Source of the DNA: Caulobacter sp. SLTY
Lineage (GTDB): Bacteria; Pseudomonadota; Alphaproteobacteria; Caulobacterales; Caulobacteraceae
Length of the DNA stretch: 64,000 nucleotides
Reading direction: 5' to 3'
Assembly (NCBI RefSeq): GCF_009905535.1
Contig: NZ_JAAALA010000018.1
Coordinates: 1 to 64,000, forward strand
Shown here: positions 17,381 to 26,531 of the stretch, piece by piece
Layout of the letters: every line of letters begins with the position of its first letter
How positions within the stretch are numbered: the stretch's first letter is position 1
Notes under the pieces: generated by a model
The model's database searches: none
What the model was told of the DNA's origin: nothing
Seen by the model: only the letters and a program-made list of their open reading frames with translations
Program-made: the position numbers and the translations under genes

Positions 17381-18919
17381 CTAGACTTGGGGCGAGCCCA
17401 TGGGGTTGCGCATCATCATGGCCGGCGACCGCCGCCGGGTGAGCAGCCAGGCCTGCATCCGTGGCCCGATGAAGGCCAGCACGGCCGCGGCGATCAGCGT
17501 CCGCTGCAGCAGGCCGGCGAACAGTTTGATCATGCTGCCATCGAAGGCCATGAAGTACTGGGTGAAGATGCCGATCACCACCGCCAGGAAGATTTCCCGC
17601 GACGGACAGACCTTGGCCATCAGCACCATGACCCCCCCGCCGACCGCGCCCCAAAGGAGCGACAGGCCGAGGACCCCGGGGATCCCGAAGTCGATGAAGA
17701 ACTCCGCCATGTAGCCCAGGCCGATCGAGGCGCCGGACTCGTCCCCGGCCGCGTTGACCCCCGCGTAGGTGCGGACCAGCCAGCTGTCGCCGCCGAGCTC
17801 GGCCTTGTTGGGGAACAGGAACCGGGGCTGGGTGGCGTTGGCGATCGCCTTGCCGATCAGCGTGCCGTTCTCGTGCGCCACGACCCGAGGCACGCGCTCG
17901 ACGACATAGGTGAAGTAGAGGGTGCCGCTGGCGATGCGGCCCGACAGAGTCTCGATCGACTTGCCGACTTTGATCTTGGGAACGACGCGCCCGACGGTGT
18001 CGAAGAACAGGCCCATGCGCGCCACCGGCGAGGCGTTTACGTCTTCGCGCCAGATCTGGTCACGCCATTCCTGCTTCACGCCGCCGGACCAGACGATGCC
18101 GAACAGCAGCACGACCACCGCGCCAAAGGCCCCGAACAGCAGGATGCGGGTGTTCTGCCGCCGCTGGACACGAGTGCGCACCCAGGGACGCCACTGCGCC
18201 AGGGCGGCGATGATCACCACGAAGAGGATTTCCTTGAAGTCGCTGAAGCCGGTCAACAGCTGCGGCGCCGTCACCCACAGGGTGGCGACAACCACCTGGG
18301 TAAAGCCGCGGCCACGCTCGAAAGCCGCCACCAGCAACAGGAAATAGGGCACGAAACGCAGGGCCAGCAGGTTTTCGATGATCTGGGCGCCGCCGAACCA
18401 GAGGCTCTGCGGCAGCACATCGACGACATAGCTGATCGAAAACACCACCAGGGTGAGGATGAAGACCCGGTTCATGTTGTACCGGGTCACCGGCGCGAGG
18501 GTCTTGGCGAACACCGTGTCCTTGAACAGGGCCATCACCGCTCGAATCCCGATGACCACCGCCGCCAGGCCCAGCAGGGCCAAGAGGACCGTCCCCGCCA
18601 GCTGCTCCGGATACCCGCCGCCCGGGTATCGGCCGACGTTGTGGTGATAGATATAGCCTGTCGCGCAACTGACCCACTGGAAGGCGATGCAGGCTGGAAT
18701 GACCGGCAGCATGTCGGCCCGCCAGCTGGCGCCCACCAGGGCAAACAGCGAGAAGACGCTGATCGCCACGATCCAGTCCTGGAACACGAGGCAGAACAGG
18801 GCGCCGACCGCGCCCACCACCATCAGCGGAATCTGCAGTGGATAGAGCGAACCTCGGCGGCCCTTGGGCCGGTCTGCCAGGGCGAACTCGGGGATGTCTT
18901 CCGCGGTGGTTTCAGTCAC
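17381..18919 (-). CDS. Polytopic membrane protein, candidate polysaccharide polymerase
   Basis: 512 residues from a GTG start that overlaps the preceding methyltransferase stop (GTGA). About eleven hydrophobic segments are visible, with a large hydrophilic loop (roughly 270-390: the region after RRQNTRILLF through HENGTLIGKAIANATQP). This shape, and its place among glycosyltransferases, fits Wzy-type polymerases, which are too diverse for motif recognition. I recognise no diagnostic motif. A second candidate, with a clear Wzy_C-type pattern, lies at 36989-38353, so this one could instead be the polymerase while the other acts as ligase, or the reverse. Confidence 0.6.
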   Translation of the reverse strand: MTETTAEDIPEFALADRPKGRRGSLYPLQIPLMVVGAVGALFCLVFQDWIVAISVFSLFALVGASWRADMLPVIPACIAFQWVSCATGYIYHHNVGRYPGGGYPEQLAGTVLLALLGLAAVVIGIRAVMALFKDTVFAKTLAPVTRYNMNRVFILTLVVFSISYVVDVLPQSLWFGGAQIIENLLALRFVPYFLLLVAAFERGRGFTQVVVATLWVTAPQLLTGFSDFKEILFVVIIAALAQWRPWVRTRVQRRQNTRILLFGAFGAVVVLLFGIVWSGGVKQEWRDQIWREDVNASPVARMGLFFDTVGRVVPKIKVGKSIETLSGRIASGTLYFTYVVERVPRVVAHENGTLIGKAIANATQPRFLFPNKAELGGDSWLVRTYAGVNAAGDESGASIGLGYMAEFFIDFGIPGVLGLSLLWGAVGGGVMVLMAKVCPSREIFLAVVIGIFTQYFMAFDGSMIKLFAGLLQRTLIAAAVLAFIGPRMQAWLLTRRRSPAMMMRNPMGSPQV

Positions 18920-19626
18920 GCCGGCAGGCTCCTGGGCTTACGGCAGACGGCCAGCATCTGGCAGAAGCCGTCGGACGTGGAGCCTTCGATCGCGAAGGGA
19001 TTGAAGCCCATCCGGCCGGCCATCCGCAGCAGCCGCCAGCCGACCTTGGTGCGATAGAAATCGGACCAGGCGCGCGGCCAGGCAAAGACCAGCTTCACAT
19101 CCTCGAAGCCCACGCCCATCAGGGCGGCGAATTCCTCGGCGGTGTATTCCTTGACGTGGCGCTCGTCCCAGACCCGGTCTGGCCGGTACTGGGGGGTGCT
19201 GACGAGAACCTCGCCGTCGGCCGCGACCACGCGGGCCATCTCGCGCACCGCCTGTTCGGGGGTGTCGAGGTGCTCGATGACGTCGGCCATCACCACCGCG
19301 TCGAAGGATCGGTCCTCGAACGGAAGCTCATAGGTGCTGCCCTGGCGAACGGTGACGTTGGGGCGGTCGGCCAGCATCTTCGAGGCCAGAGCGACGCCGG
19401 AGGGTTCGTATTCCAACGCCACCACCTCGGCACAGGTCTCGGCCAGGCGCCCGGAGAGGTAGCCGTCGCCGGCGCCCAGATCCAGGGCCCGGCCGGTTCC
19501 GACGCGGCGGGTGACCATGCCGTAGCGGGCGGCGAGCGGCGGATTATAGACCTTTGAGCTCCGGTCGCATTCGCGCCAGTGATAGGCGCCCATGCGCTCA
19601 TACTTGTCGAAGACGGCCTCACTCAC
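18916..19626 (-). CDS. Class I SAM-dependent methyltransferase (Methyltransf_11-like)
   Basis: A 236-residue methyltransferase starting at GTG 19626, with AGAGGGG nine bases ahead. Motif I is ALDLGAGDGYLSG, followed by VVALEYEPSGV, FDAVVMADVIEHLDTPEQAV and VLVSTPQYRP, the order seen in Methyltransf_11/UbiE-like enzymes. It overlaps the next, membrane protein gene by 4 bases. A 118-base gap upstream suggests a possible internal promoter. By context it methylates a saccharide or a lipid-linked intermediate. Confidence 0.82.
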   Translation of the reverse strand: MSEAVFDKYERMGAYHWRECDRSSKVYNPPLAARYGMVTRRVGTGRALDLGAGDGYLSGRLAETCAEVVALEYEPSGVALASKMLADRPNVTVRQGSTYELPFEDRSFDAVVMADVIEHLDTPEQAVREMARVVAADGEVLVSTPQYRPDRVWDERHVKEYTAEEFAALMGVGFEDVKLVFAWPRAWSDFYRTKVGWRLLRMAGRMGFNPFAIEGSTSDGFCQMLAVCRKPRSLPA

Positions 19627-19744
19627 GACGCATTACCCCTCTTTGCGGTGGCGGATTGTCGGCTCCGCCGCGGGCCTTGTCGACCCGCAAGCCTCGGAAA
19701 AGCAACCCTTTCCGCCTGTGGATGATTTTCGTGGCGCCCGCATG

Positions 19745-20929
19745 TCATCGGCGTGCCGCCTTCAGGCGTTCGACAATGGCCAGCAGCCGATGGGTCCCGA
19801 AGGCGTATGAGCCTTGCTGGGAATGGGAGTCGATCGGCCCGCGCGGCAGATCGCGAACCTTGGCGCTGGCGGTCAGCATCAGCTGGGCCAGATGGTCGGG
19901 ATCGGGTTGCAGCATGGTCCAGCCGGTGACGCCGTCCTGAATCAGTTCTGGCGCGCAGCCGGCTTCGGTCGAGACGATGGCCGGCAGGCCGCAGGCGAAC
20001 CCCTCGTTGACCACCAGGCCCCAGGTCTCCTCGGTGTCGGAGGGCAGCACCTGGCAATCGGCGGCGGCGTAGACGGTGGGCAGCTGGCTCTGGTTGACGA
20101 ACCCGAGGAAGGCGACGGGCAGGTCCAGCGCCTTGGCCTTGGTTTCCAGTTCGGCGCGCAGGGGGCCGTCGCCGGCGAACCAGACCTTGATCTGCGGCCC
20201 GGCGGCGCGGGCGCGTTCCAGCGCCTCGAGCAGCAGCATCGGCCGCTTCTTTGCGATCATCTTGGCGACGAACAGGAAAACCCGGTCGCCCTCCCCTGCC
20301 CCATGGCGGGCGCGGAAGGCAGCGGCGTCACCGTTGGCGCGGGCCTTGGCGGCGCCGGCGGCGAAGCGTTCGACGTCGATCATGTGAGGCAGGCGGTGGA
20401 TGCGGTCTTCCGAGACGGCGTAGTGGCGCAGGTAGGCGTCGGTGCGGCTGCCCGGCGAAAGGTAATGACCGACGCGGGGCAGGATGGCGGAATAGGCCGC
20501 ACGCTTGACCGCCAGGGTCAGGGCCGAACGGGGGCTGGTCAGGTTGGAGTCGGTGCGCATCAGCAGCGGCGTGCCGGTGCGATAACAGGCCCAGCCGGCC
20601 TGGAGGAAGGACTTGCGGTTCCAGCCCATCATCATGAAGCCGTCGAACCGTTCGCGGGCGATGATCCCGTCGATCTCCGGCGTGTCACAGCCGGCGAAAT
20701 GGTCGATGCCCGGCCGCTTGGAGATGTTGTCGAGCCACTGCCAGTCATAGCCGTCGAGCAGGGGCACGTCCCATTCGAAGGCCTGGCCGAAGCCGGCCTT
20801 GGCCTGGCCCTGGGCTGTCTGCTGGTGGGCGTAATAGACCTTCAGATCCGCCTGGCCTGCCAGGTGGCGGAGCCAGGGGCTGTAGTACTGGATCGGATGG
20901 GTGAGCAGGGCGCCGAGCCGAAGGGTCAT
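19745..20929 (-). CDS. Glycosyltransferase family 4
   Basis: A 394-residue GT-B enzyme. The C-terminal half begins FLFVAKMIAKKRPMLLLEAL, and the E-x7-E signature appears in SDTEETWGLVVNEGFACGLP, followed by STEAGCAPELIQDGVTGW. The N-terminus (LLTHPIQYYSPWLRHLA) resembles a known group of capsular GT4 enzymes. Its ATG overlaps the sulfotransferase stop by 4 bases (ATGA). The 3' end is followed by a 118-base gap. Role: addition of one sugar; donor unknown. Confidence 0.85.
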   Translation of the reverse strand: MTLRLGALLTHPIQYYSPWLRHLAGQADLKVYYAHQQTAQGQAKAGFGQAFEWDVPLLDGYDWQWLDNISKRPGIDHFAGCDTPEIDGIIARERFDGFMMMGWNRKSFLQAGWACYRTGTPLLMRTDSNLTSPRSALTLAVKRAAYSAILPRVGHYLSPGSRTDAYLRHYAVSEDRIHRLPHMIDVERFAAGAAKARANGDAAAFRARHGAGEGDRVFLFVAKMIAKKRPMLLLEALERARAAGPQIKVWFAGDGPLRAELETKAKALDLPVAFLGFVNQSQLPTVYAAADCQVLPSDTEETWGLVVNEGFACGLPAIVSTEAGCAPELIQDGVTGWTMLQPDPDHLAQLMLTASAKVRDLPRGPIDSHSQQGSYAFGTHRLLAIVERLKAARR

Positions 20930-21867
20930 TGCGGTCGCCAGGAAGAGACGAACGGGGCCAGGGCCTCCAGACGGTCGATGTCAGCGGCGAACCGGTCGTA
21001 GAGGCGGCGGCGGTCGGCGGCGTCGAGGGCCGGATAGCCCGGCTTGAAGAACACCTTTTCCGAAACCTGGCGCAGGCGAAGCAGGCGCTTGAGGCCATCG
21101 GCCCGCTCGACCCCGAAGGCGGTCTTGAACCACCGGTAGGGACCGCGGCTGATGCCGACGTAGAGCTTGGGGAACAGCCGGCCCAGCACCCCGCCGCGCG
21201 GCTGGACCCCGCCGCGGGCATCGGTGGTCGAGGTCTGGCCCAGGGCCGTGCTGAAGTCGAAGCGGTCGACGCCCAGGAAGTCGCAGATCTCGGCCAGGGT
21301 CTCGTTCGGGCGGGCGCGCAGGTCGCGGTTGTCGATCAGCATGAGCCGCTCGCGCGGGAAATGGGCAAGCCAGCGGTCCAGGTGCTTGGCGTACAGGGCC
21401 GGCTCGAGGATCAGCTCAGGATAACGGTCGAGGGCGCCGAAGATGTCCGGCGGGTCGAGCACGGGATCGACCTGGTGGAAGTTCTGGCGACGCAGGTGCC
21501 AGTAGTGCGACTGCACCTGGTCCACGGGATTGCGCAGCAGCATCAACAGCTTGGCGTTCGGGGCCAGACGGGAGGCGGCGGCGGGAGCCAGATCGGCGTT
21601 GAGATAGCGGACGGAGAAGTCGCAGCGGACGGGCGTATCCTCCGCCCCGTCGAAATAGGCGCGATATTCATCGATGCGCGAATCGAGGTCGCGGTAGAGG
21701 AGCGCGTTCAGCTCCTTCTGAGGGTGCACGAAGACCTGCGGATGGGCGCCCAGCACCTCGGCAAGCCAGGTGGTGCCGGCCTTGGCCGCGCCGATGCCCA
21801 GCAGGGTCGGGCCGCCGGCCAGGGGACCGGAGGCGGCAGCGGCGGTGGTGGGTTGTGACAGGCTCAA
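20926..21867 (-). CDS. Sulfotransferase family protein
   Basis: 313 residues from a TTG start preceded by GGAG. The PAPS 5'-phosphosulfate loop is LLGIGAAKAGTTWLAEVLG (~22-40), and LLMLLRNPVDQVQSHYWH is the 3'-phosphate-binding strand and helix (R, then S-x-Y-x-H), both as in heparan-sulfate-type sulfotransferases. The enzyme would move sulfate from PAPS to a sugar hydroxyl. Position between glycosyltransferases suggests that it acts on the repeat unit. A second sulfotransferase lies at 26532. No PAPS synthesis genes are in the window. Confidence 0.85.
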   Translation of the reverse strand: MSLSQPTTAAAASGPLAGGPTLLGIGAAKAGTTWLAEVLGAHPQVFVHPQKELNALLYRDLDSRIDEYRAYFDGAEDTPVRCDFSVRYLNADLAPAAASRLAPNAKLLMLLRNPVDQVQSHYWHLRRQNFHQVDPVLDPPDIFGALDRYPELILEPALYAKHLDRWLAHFPRERLMLIDNRDLRARPNETLAEICDFLGVDRFDFSTALGQTSTTDARGGVQPRGGVLGRLFPKLYVGISRGPYRWFKTAFGVERADGLKRLLRLRQVSEKVFFKPGYPALDAADRRRLYDRFAADIDRLEALAPFVSSWRPQ

Positions 21868-21927
21868 GTCCGGCTCCGACAGGGACGCGGCCCCTCATAA
21901 CGGGGGCATGCGACTTGCGCGAGGGCG

Positions 21928-23091
21928 CTAGCGCACGGCATCGGCGTAGATCCCCGCCCAGCGGGCGTCGAAGTCATCGTTGCCGAGGGTCTTGAGCGAG
22001 AGGCGCGCCGCCTCGCCCTGGGCGGCGGCCGCGGCGGGATCGTCCAGGTAGCGGCGCAGGGCCTGCTCGAGGGCCTCGGGCGACTTGTCTTCGCAGATGT
22101 AGCCATCGACGTCGTGTCGGATGACTTCCGGGAAGCCGCCCACCCGGAAGATGACGCTGGCGCGTGCGGCCTGCTTGGCCTCCATCACCACATTGCCCAT
22201 CGGCTCTTCGGTCAGGGTCGGGGCGACGGCGAACAGGCTGCGGGCGAAGACGCCGGGGACATCCTCGACCTGGCCCAGGAACTCGACCCGGTCGGCGACA
22301 AGCGGGTCGGCCTCGGCCTTGGCCTTCAGATCCTGGCCCCAGCGGTCGCCGATCCATTGGCTGATCCGACCGGCGACCAGCAGGCGGGCGTCCGGGTAGT
22401 CGCCGGCCAGGCGGGTGAATGCTTCCAGCAGGACACCGATGCCCTTCTTTTCGGTCACCTGACCGACGTAGGCGATGGTGCGGCCGGCGGCCGGCGCCGG
22501 GGGGCTGGCCTCGGTGCGGCGGGGCGGGCGGCTGTAGACCACCTGGATGCGGTCGGCGGGGGCGCCGGCGGCGGTCATCGTCCCGGCGATGTAGCGGCTG
22601 ACCGCGCCGAAGCGGGCGGCGCGCCCGGCGATGAACCGCCAGGTCAGCCGCCAGATCATGTTGTGCAGGATCGGCGCGTCACCACACCGATAGACCATCG
22701 GCGTGCGCACCACGGCCAGGGCCGGCAGGAAGTTCAGCACATAGAGCTGGGTGCCGACGTGGATATGGGTCGGCTTGAAGTCGCGGTGGATGGCCAGGAA
22801 ACGCACGGCCGCCTTCACCAGGTGCGGCGGCAGGGTGGTCAGCGGATTGATCGGGTAGTCGGGGCGCGGCGGCACGAAATAGGGCGCCGTAACCGTGTCG
22901 AATCCCAGGGCGCGGAAATAGGCGCCGGCATCGGCGGCGTAGTCGGCCTCCGAGGCCACGATCAGGACCTTGGCCCCCTGGTCGCGAAGGGCGCTGAGCA
23001 CCTCCAGGTTGGCGCGTTCGGAGCCGTAGATGGCGACGGCCCCGAACAGGGCCAGGATGCGCATCTGCGAAACGGGCATGTCAGCGGCCAT
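21928..23091 (-). CDS. Glycosyltransferase family 4
   Basis: A 387-residue GT-B enzyme; starts at 23079 or 23064 are also possible, since MRILALFG is the usual first strand. The E-x7-E pattern is in TLTEEPMGNVVMEAKQAA, and GRTIAYVGQVTEKKGIGVLL opens the donor-binding half. The gene overlaps the stop of the next glycosyltransferase gene by up to 11 bases. It ends 60 bases before the sulfotransferase start. It probably adds one sugar to the repeat unit. Confidence 0.83.
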   Translation of the reverse strand: MAADMPVSQMRILALFGAVAIYGSERANLEVLSALRDQGAKVLIVASEADYAADAGAYFRALGFDTVTAPYFVPPRPDYPINPLTTLPPHLVKAAVRFLAIHRDFKPTHIHVGTQLYVLNFLPALAVVRTPMVYRCGDAPILHNMIWRLTWRFIAGRAARFGAVSRYIAGTMTAAGAPADRIQVVYSRPPRRTEASPPAPAAGRTIAYVGQVTEKKGIGVLLEAFTRLAGDYPDARLLVAGRISQWIGDRWGQDLKAKAEADPLVADRVEFLGQVEDVPGVFARSLFAVAPTLTEEPMGNVVMEAKQAARASVIFRVGGFPEVIRHDVDGYICEDKSPEALEQALRRYLDDPAAAAAQGEAARLSLKTLGNDDFDARWAGIYADAVR

Positions 23092-24370
23092 CGGCCACCC
23101 GGTCGAACAGGCCGCAGTCGCGGGCGGCGCAGGCGGCGGCCTCGAAGGCGGCGGAGCGCTCCACGGCGGGCGCGGTGGAGACCTTGCCGGCCAGCAGGGC
23201 CTTCAGCCGGTCGGCCCAGGTCAGCACGGCGTCGTCGGTCAGCTCGGCGTCGGCGTCGAGGGTCAGCACGCTGTCGAGCCCGGCAACGGCCGCGGCGACC
23301 GGCGAGCGCCCCGGGCTGGCGCAGAGAACGGGACGGCCGGCCGCCAGGGTCTGGTTGGTCTTGGAGGGGGTGTAGCCGTGGTCGTCGGACCCGAGCAGGA
23401 GGAGGAGGTCAGCCTCTCCCTGGGCCTTGAGGACATCGAGCAGCGGGGCGCGGTCGGGATACTCGACGACCAGGTCCGCGACGCCCGCCTGCTCGGCCAA
23501 CCGGGCGGCGACCGAGCGGTTGCCCTGGCTGGCGTAGCCGGTGCCGATGAAGGCCAGGGTCAGGCCCTCGAACTGGGCCAGGCGCAGGGCGCGGCCCTTG
23601 GCGATAGTGTGGAACAAGGTCAGCAGCGAGCGTTCGAGGCCGGGCGCCACGACCCCGGCGAACAGCACGCTGGCCCCGCCGGGCCGCCGCCAGTCCATCG
23701 GCAGCGGGCGGCCGAGCTCGGCGGCGACAGCGAAGTCGCGCTGGGAAAAGCCAAAGGGGGAAACCAGGCCGGGCCGGTCGCGCAGGGGCGGATAGGCGCC
23801 TTGCAGGAGGTCGATATAGGCTTGGCTGGTGGCCATCAGTCCGCCGGCCGCGGGCAGGGTCCAGGCCTCGCCGAACCGGTGCAGCCGGCGCATAAGGCCG
23901 TGGCGCAGGCCTGGCCGCGCCTTGGCGCTGTCGGGGAAGGTGGCCCAGGGGTCCTGGAAGTCGAGCACGAACGGTACGCCGAACCTGGGCAGCCAGGCGC
24001 GGCCCAGCGCCATCACCGGGAAGGCCGTGGTCGAGATGAAGACCAGGTCGAACCGCCGCGCCGCCAGCAGGTTGGCGCCCGCCGCCAGCAGCTGGCGCCA
24101 GGCCCGCAGGCCGATGGCGCTGAGGCCCGGTCGGGGCGGCGGCGCGGGGATGGCCACGACCTCGACATCGTCCGGAACCGTGCGAGTCAGCCGCTCATCG
24201 GTCAGGCGACCGGCGTCCTGAGCCCGGACACAGAGCACCACCGGCTCCCAGCCGTTCGCGCGATAGTGGCCGACCGTCATCCGCACCCGATGCATATCGA
24301 CCGCGTCGGTCGGCGGGAAATGCGGCGAAACGATCAGCACCCGGCGCATGTCTGGCCCGGCCCGCGGCAT
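23081..24370 (-). CDS. Glycosyltransferase, GT4-like
   Basis: A 429-residue GT-B-type protein; an alternative start at 24349 (MRRVLIVSPHFPP) fits the family better. The N-terminus VLIVSPHFPPTDAVDMHRVR is typical of one exopolysaccharide GT4 group. The C-terminal half has FAGVVAPGLERSLLTLF and LLLLLGSDDHGYTPSK, then NQTLAAGRPVLCASPG; the E-x7-E signature is not clear. It follows an FkbM gene by only 9 bases. Activity as a sugar transferase is likely, but the donor is unknown. Confidence 0.75.
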   Translation of the reverse strand: MPRAGPDMRRVLIVSPHFPPTDAVDMHRVRMTVGHYRANGWEPVVLCVRAQDAGRLTDERLTRTVPDDVEVVAIPAPPPRPGLSAIGLRAWRQLLAAGANLLAARRFDLVFISTTAFPVMALGRAWLPRFGVPFVLDFQDPWATFPDSAKARPGLRHGLMRRLHRFGEAWTLPAAGGLMATSQAYIDLLQGAYPPLRDRPGLVSPFGFSQRDFAVAAELGRPLPMDWRRPGGASVLFAGVVAPGLERSLLTLFHTIAKGRALRLAQFEGLTLAFIGTGYASQGNRSVAARLAEQAGVADLVVEYPDRAPLLDVLKAQGEADLLLLLGSDDHGYTPSKTNQTLAAGRPVLCASPGRSPVAAAVAGLDSVLTLDADAELTDDAVLTWADRLKALLAGKVSTAPAVERSAAFEAAACAARDCGLFDRVADGR

Positions 24371-24379
24371 GGGTGGGGG

Positions 24380-25204
24380 TCAGCCCGCCTTGGCCTGGAT
24401 CTGGAAAACGTCGCGACGGGCGGCGGCGGCCGGATCCTCGTCGATCAGCGTGACCTTGTAGCCGCGCTCCTCGAGGAAGGGGCGGACCTCCGCCAGCAGG
24501 GCGGAGGAATGCACCTCTGAGAAGATGATTGGCTTATGGGTGCGCAGCACGGTGTCGGCCCCGCGCAGCACCATCATCTCGGCCCCCTCGACGTCGAGCT
24601 TCATCAGCTGGGGCGGCGGCAGGGCGCCGCTGGAGACGAGGCCGTCGATGCTGGCGATGCGCACGGTGATCCTGGTCTGGCCGTGGGCGTCGGGCTGGAA
24701 GTCGCTGTTGGCCAGCTTGGCCATGCTGGTGTCGGGCATGATCACCAGGGTGGTCTCGCCCTCTTCCTCGCCCAGCGCCATCTCGTTGAGCTGGATCGGC
24801 AGTTTGGGGTTCAGCGCGACCAGCTTGCGCAGGCGTTCGATGTTGTCGGGCAGCGGCTCGAACACCACCACCTTGGAAGCCCCCTGGGCGGCCATCACCC
24901 CGGTGAAGAAGCCGTGCCAGCCGCCGATGTCGAAGGCCACCCCGCCCTTGGGCGTGGCGGCGGCGATCCGCTCGGCGAAGGATTGCTCGTAGGTGCCGGT
25001 CCAGATGCCCTTGTCGTCCGGCATGCGGATCCAGAAGCGGACACCCTTGGCCGGGCCGGCGTCGACGAGATGTTCGAACTCCGCGCCGTTGAGGGTGCGG
25101 TCAAGCAGCCAGCGCTGGGCCTGGGCGATGCCGGGCATGGAACGGATCGCCCCGCGCAGCCGCCAGGGCACGATCGAGACCGCCGAGCGGATCATGGACG
25201 CCAT
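24380..25204 (-). CDS. FkbM family methyltransferase with altered motif I
   Basis: 274 residues. The C-terminal family marks LMKLDVEGAEMMVLRGAD and KPIIFSEVHSSAL are clear. Motif I reads AFDIGGWHGFFTGVMA where most FkbM proteins have D-x-G-A-N-x-G; the Gly pattern is kept but Ala-Asn is replaced by Gly-Trp-His. VVVFEPLPDNIERL is the usual second motif. The ATG lies next to GGAGAG. It probably methylates a sugar; the motif change may alter the pocket or simply mark a subgroup. Confidence 0.8.
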   Translation of the reverse strand: MASMIRSAVSIVPWRLRGAIRSMPGIAQAQRWLLDRTLNGAEFEHLVDAGPAKGVRFWIRMPDDKGIWTGTYEQSFAERIAAATPKGGVAFDIGGWHGFFTGVMAAQGASKVVVFEPLPDNIERLRKLVALNPKLPIQLNEMALGEEEGETTLVIMPDTSMAKLANSDFQPDAHGQTRITVRIASIDGLVSSGALPPPQLMKLDVEGAEMMVLRGADTVLRTHKPIIFSEVHSSALLAEVRPFLEERGYKVTLIDEDPAAAARRDVFQIQAKAG

Positions 25205-25319
25205 TTGAAGAACTCTCCGGAAAGCGGGTCAGGCAATGCCATCCCGTGTGTGTCAGTGTCCACCTCAAACGGGGGGATTCTTGTGACGAATCGAACCCTT
25301 GCCCGAATGGCGGGCGGGG

Positions 25320-26378
25320 TCAGCCGGCAGTCTCGGGTCCCGCCCGCGCGGAGCGGCGCGCCACCTGCCATCGACGAACCCGGCCGAGCAGCGGTTTTTC
25401 GACCATCAGGTGAACGGCCAGGCAGGCCAGCATCGACAGCAGGATCAGCCCGAAGATCACCACCCAGACCGGCGTACCCGGCGCCAGCCGGGCCCAGACG
25501 CCGGCGCTGGCCGACAGGACATGGGGGTGGAACAGGTAGACGACGTAGGAGGCATTGCCCAGCAACAGCCCCACCCTGGCCACCCAGCCGCGCGGGCAAT
25601 GGACATAGACGCCCAGCAGGATGATCGGGGCGCAGAAGGCGGCGATCAGCAGGGTCTTGGTCACCAGATGAAACTCATGGCCGATCAGGGCCGCGAAACC
25701 CATCAGGGCGACCATGGCCAGCGCCATCAGCCAATAGGGCTCGAACGGCAGGCGGAAGGAGATGTCCGGCCGCTTGAGCCAGAACAGGCCGATCAGCACG
25801 CCGGCCCCGAACTCGACGTTCACCGCATGCCCGATGCTCTTGACCAGGGCCGGCGCCTGCGGGCCGAGCAGCAGCAGGAGCGGCAGGACACACCAAGCCA
25901 CCAGCAGGGGCCGCAGCCAGCGCGGGCCGAGCATCGAGATCGCGAAGACGGTGTAGAAGATGAACTCGTGCCGCAAGGTCCAGATGTTGAGCGGCTCCAG
26001 CGTGCCCACCGGCCAGGCGACCATGGCCCTGAGGAACGCCCCGCCGTCGAACTCGCCGCGCCCGAGATAGCGGAGGGCCGCGTAGGACAGCACCGCCAGC
26101 CACATCATCGGCACGATGCGCAGGAACCGCCGGCCGAAGAAGTCGCCGACCTTCATCGTCGGCTTCCAGTCGCGGTCGAGGCTGACCACAGTGATGATGA
26201 AACCACTGATCAGGAAGAACAGATCAACGCCCGCCGCCCCGCGGTAGAGGAAGCCGTCGAGCACGGTCTGGCCGAAATACTTGGGCGTGGCGGCCGACGC
26301 GGCCGCGTGATCGACGACGACCGCCAGGGCGGCGAGGCCACGCAGATACTGAATGCCGACGATTTCCCCACGCGTCAT
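25320..26378 (-). CDS. Acyltransferase 3 family membrane protein
   Basis: A 352-residue polytopic protein of the OafA/ExoZ type. The opening GIQYLRGLAALAVVVDHAAA carries the conserved Arg-Gly and His, and AGVDLFFLISGFIITVVS with RRFLRIVPMMWLAVLS completes the family pattern. About ten transmembrane helices are visible. It would acylate the carbohydrate on the periplasmic face. A 153-base divergent intergenic region separates it from the plus-strand sulfotransferase gene, and it is followed by a 115-base gap before the FkbM gene. Confidence 0.88.
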   Translation of the reverse strand: MTRGEIVGIQYLRGLAALAVVVDHAAASAATPKYFGQTVLDGFLYRGAAGVDLFFLISGFIITVVSLDRDWKPTMKVGDFFGRRFLRIVPMMWLAVLSYAALRYLGRGEFDGGAFLRAMVAWPVGTLEPLNIWTLRHEFIFYTVFAISMLGPRWLRPLLVAWCVLPLLLLLGPQAPALVKSIGHAVNVEFGAGVLIGLFWLKRPDISFRLPFEPYWLMALAMVALMGFAALIGHEFHLVTKTLLIAAFCAPIILLGVYVHCPRGWVARVGLLLGNASYVVYLFHPHVLSASAGVWARLAPGTPVWVVIFGLILLSMLACLAVHLMVEKPLLGRVRRWQVARRSARAGPETAG

Positions 26379-26531
26379 CCGAAACCCCCAACCCCAGCGC
26401 CCAACCTAGCCAGCGGGGGCGCCGCTGGCCAGAGCCAAGCAATTTGGGCTTCCCAGGGCGGCTCCCGGACGCCATCTTCCGGCGCAGTGCGTTTGGGGCC
26501 TGGAGCCGAAGTCTTGGGAATATTGCCAACC

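Noticed and set aside
25299-26531. A 410-codon N-terminal extension of the plus-strand sulfotransferase
   Set aside because: The extension is antisense to the acyltransferase gene, is Gln/Pro/Arg-rich and lacks any match; the PAPS loop lies at the expected place from the GTG at 26532.
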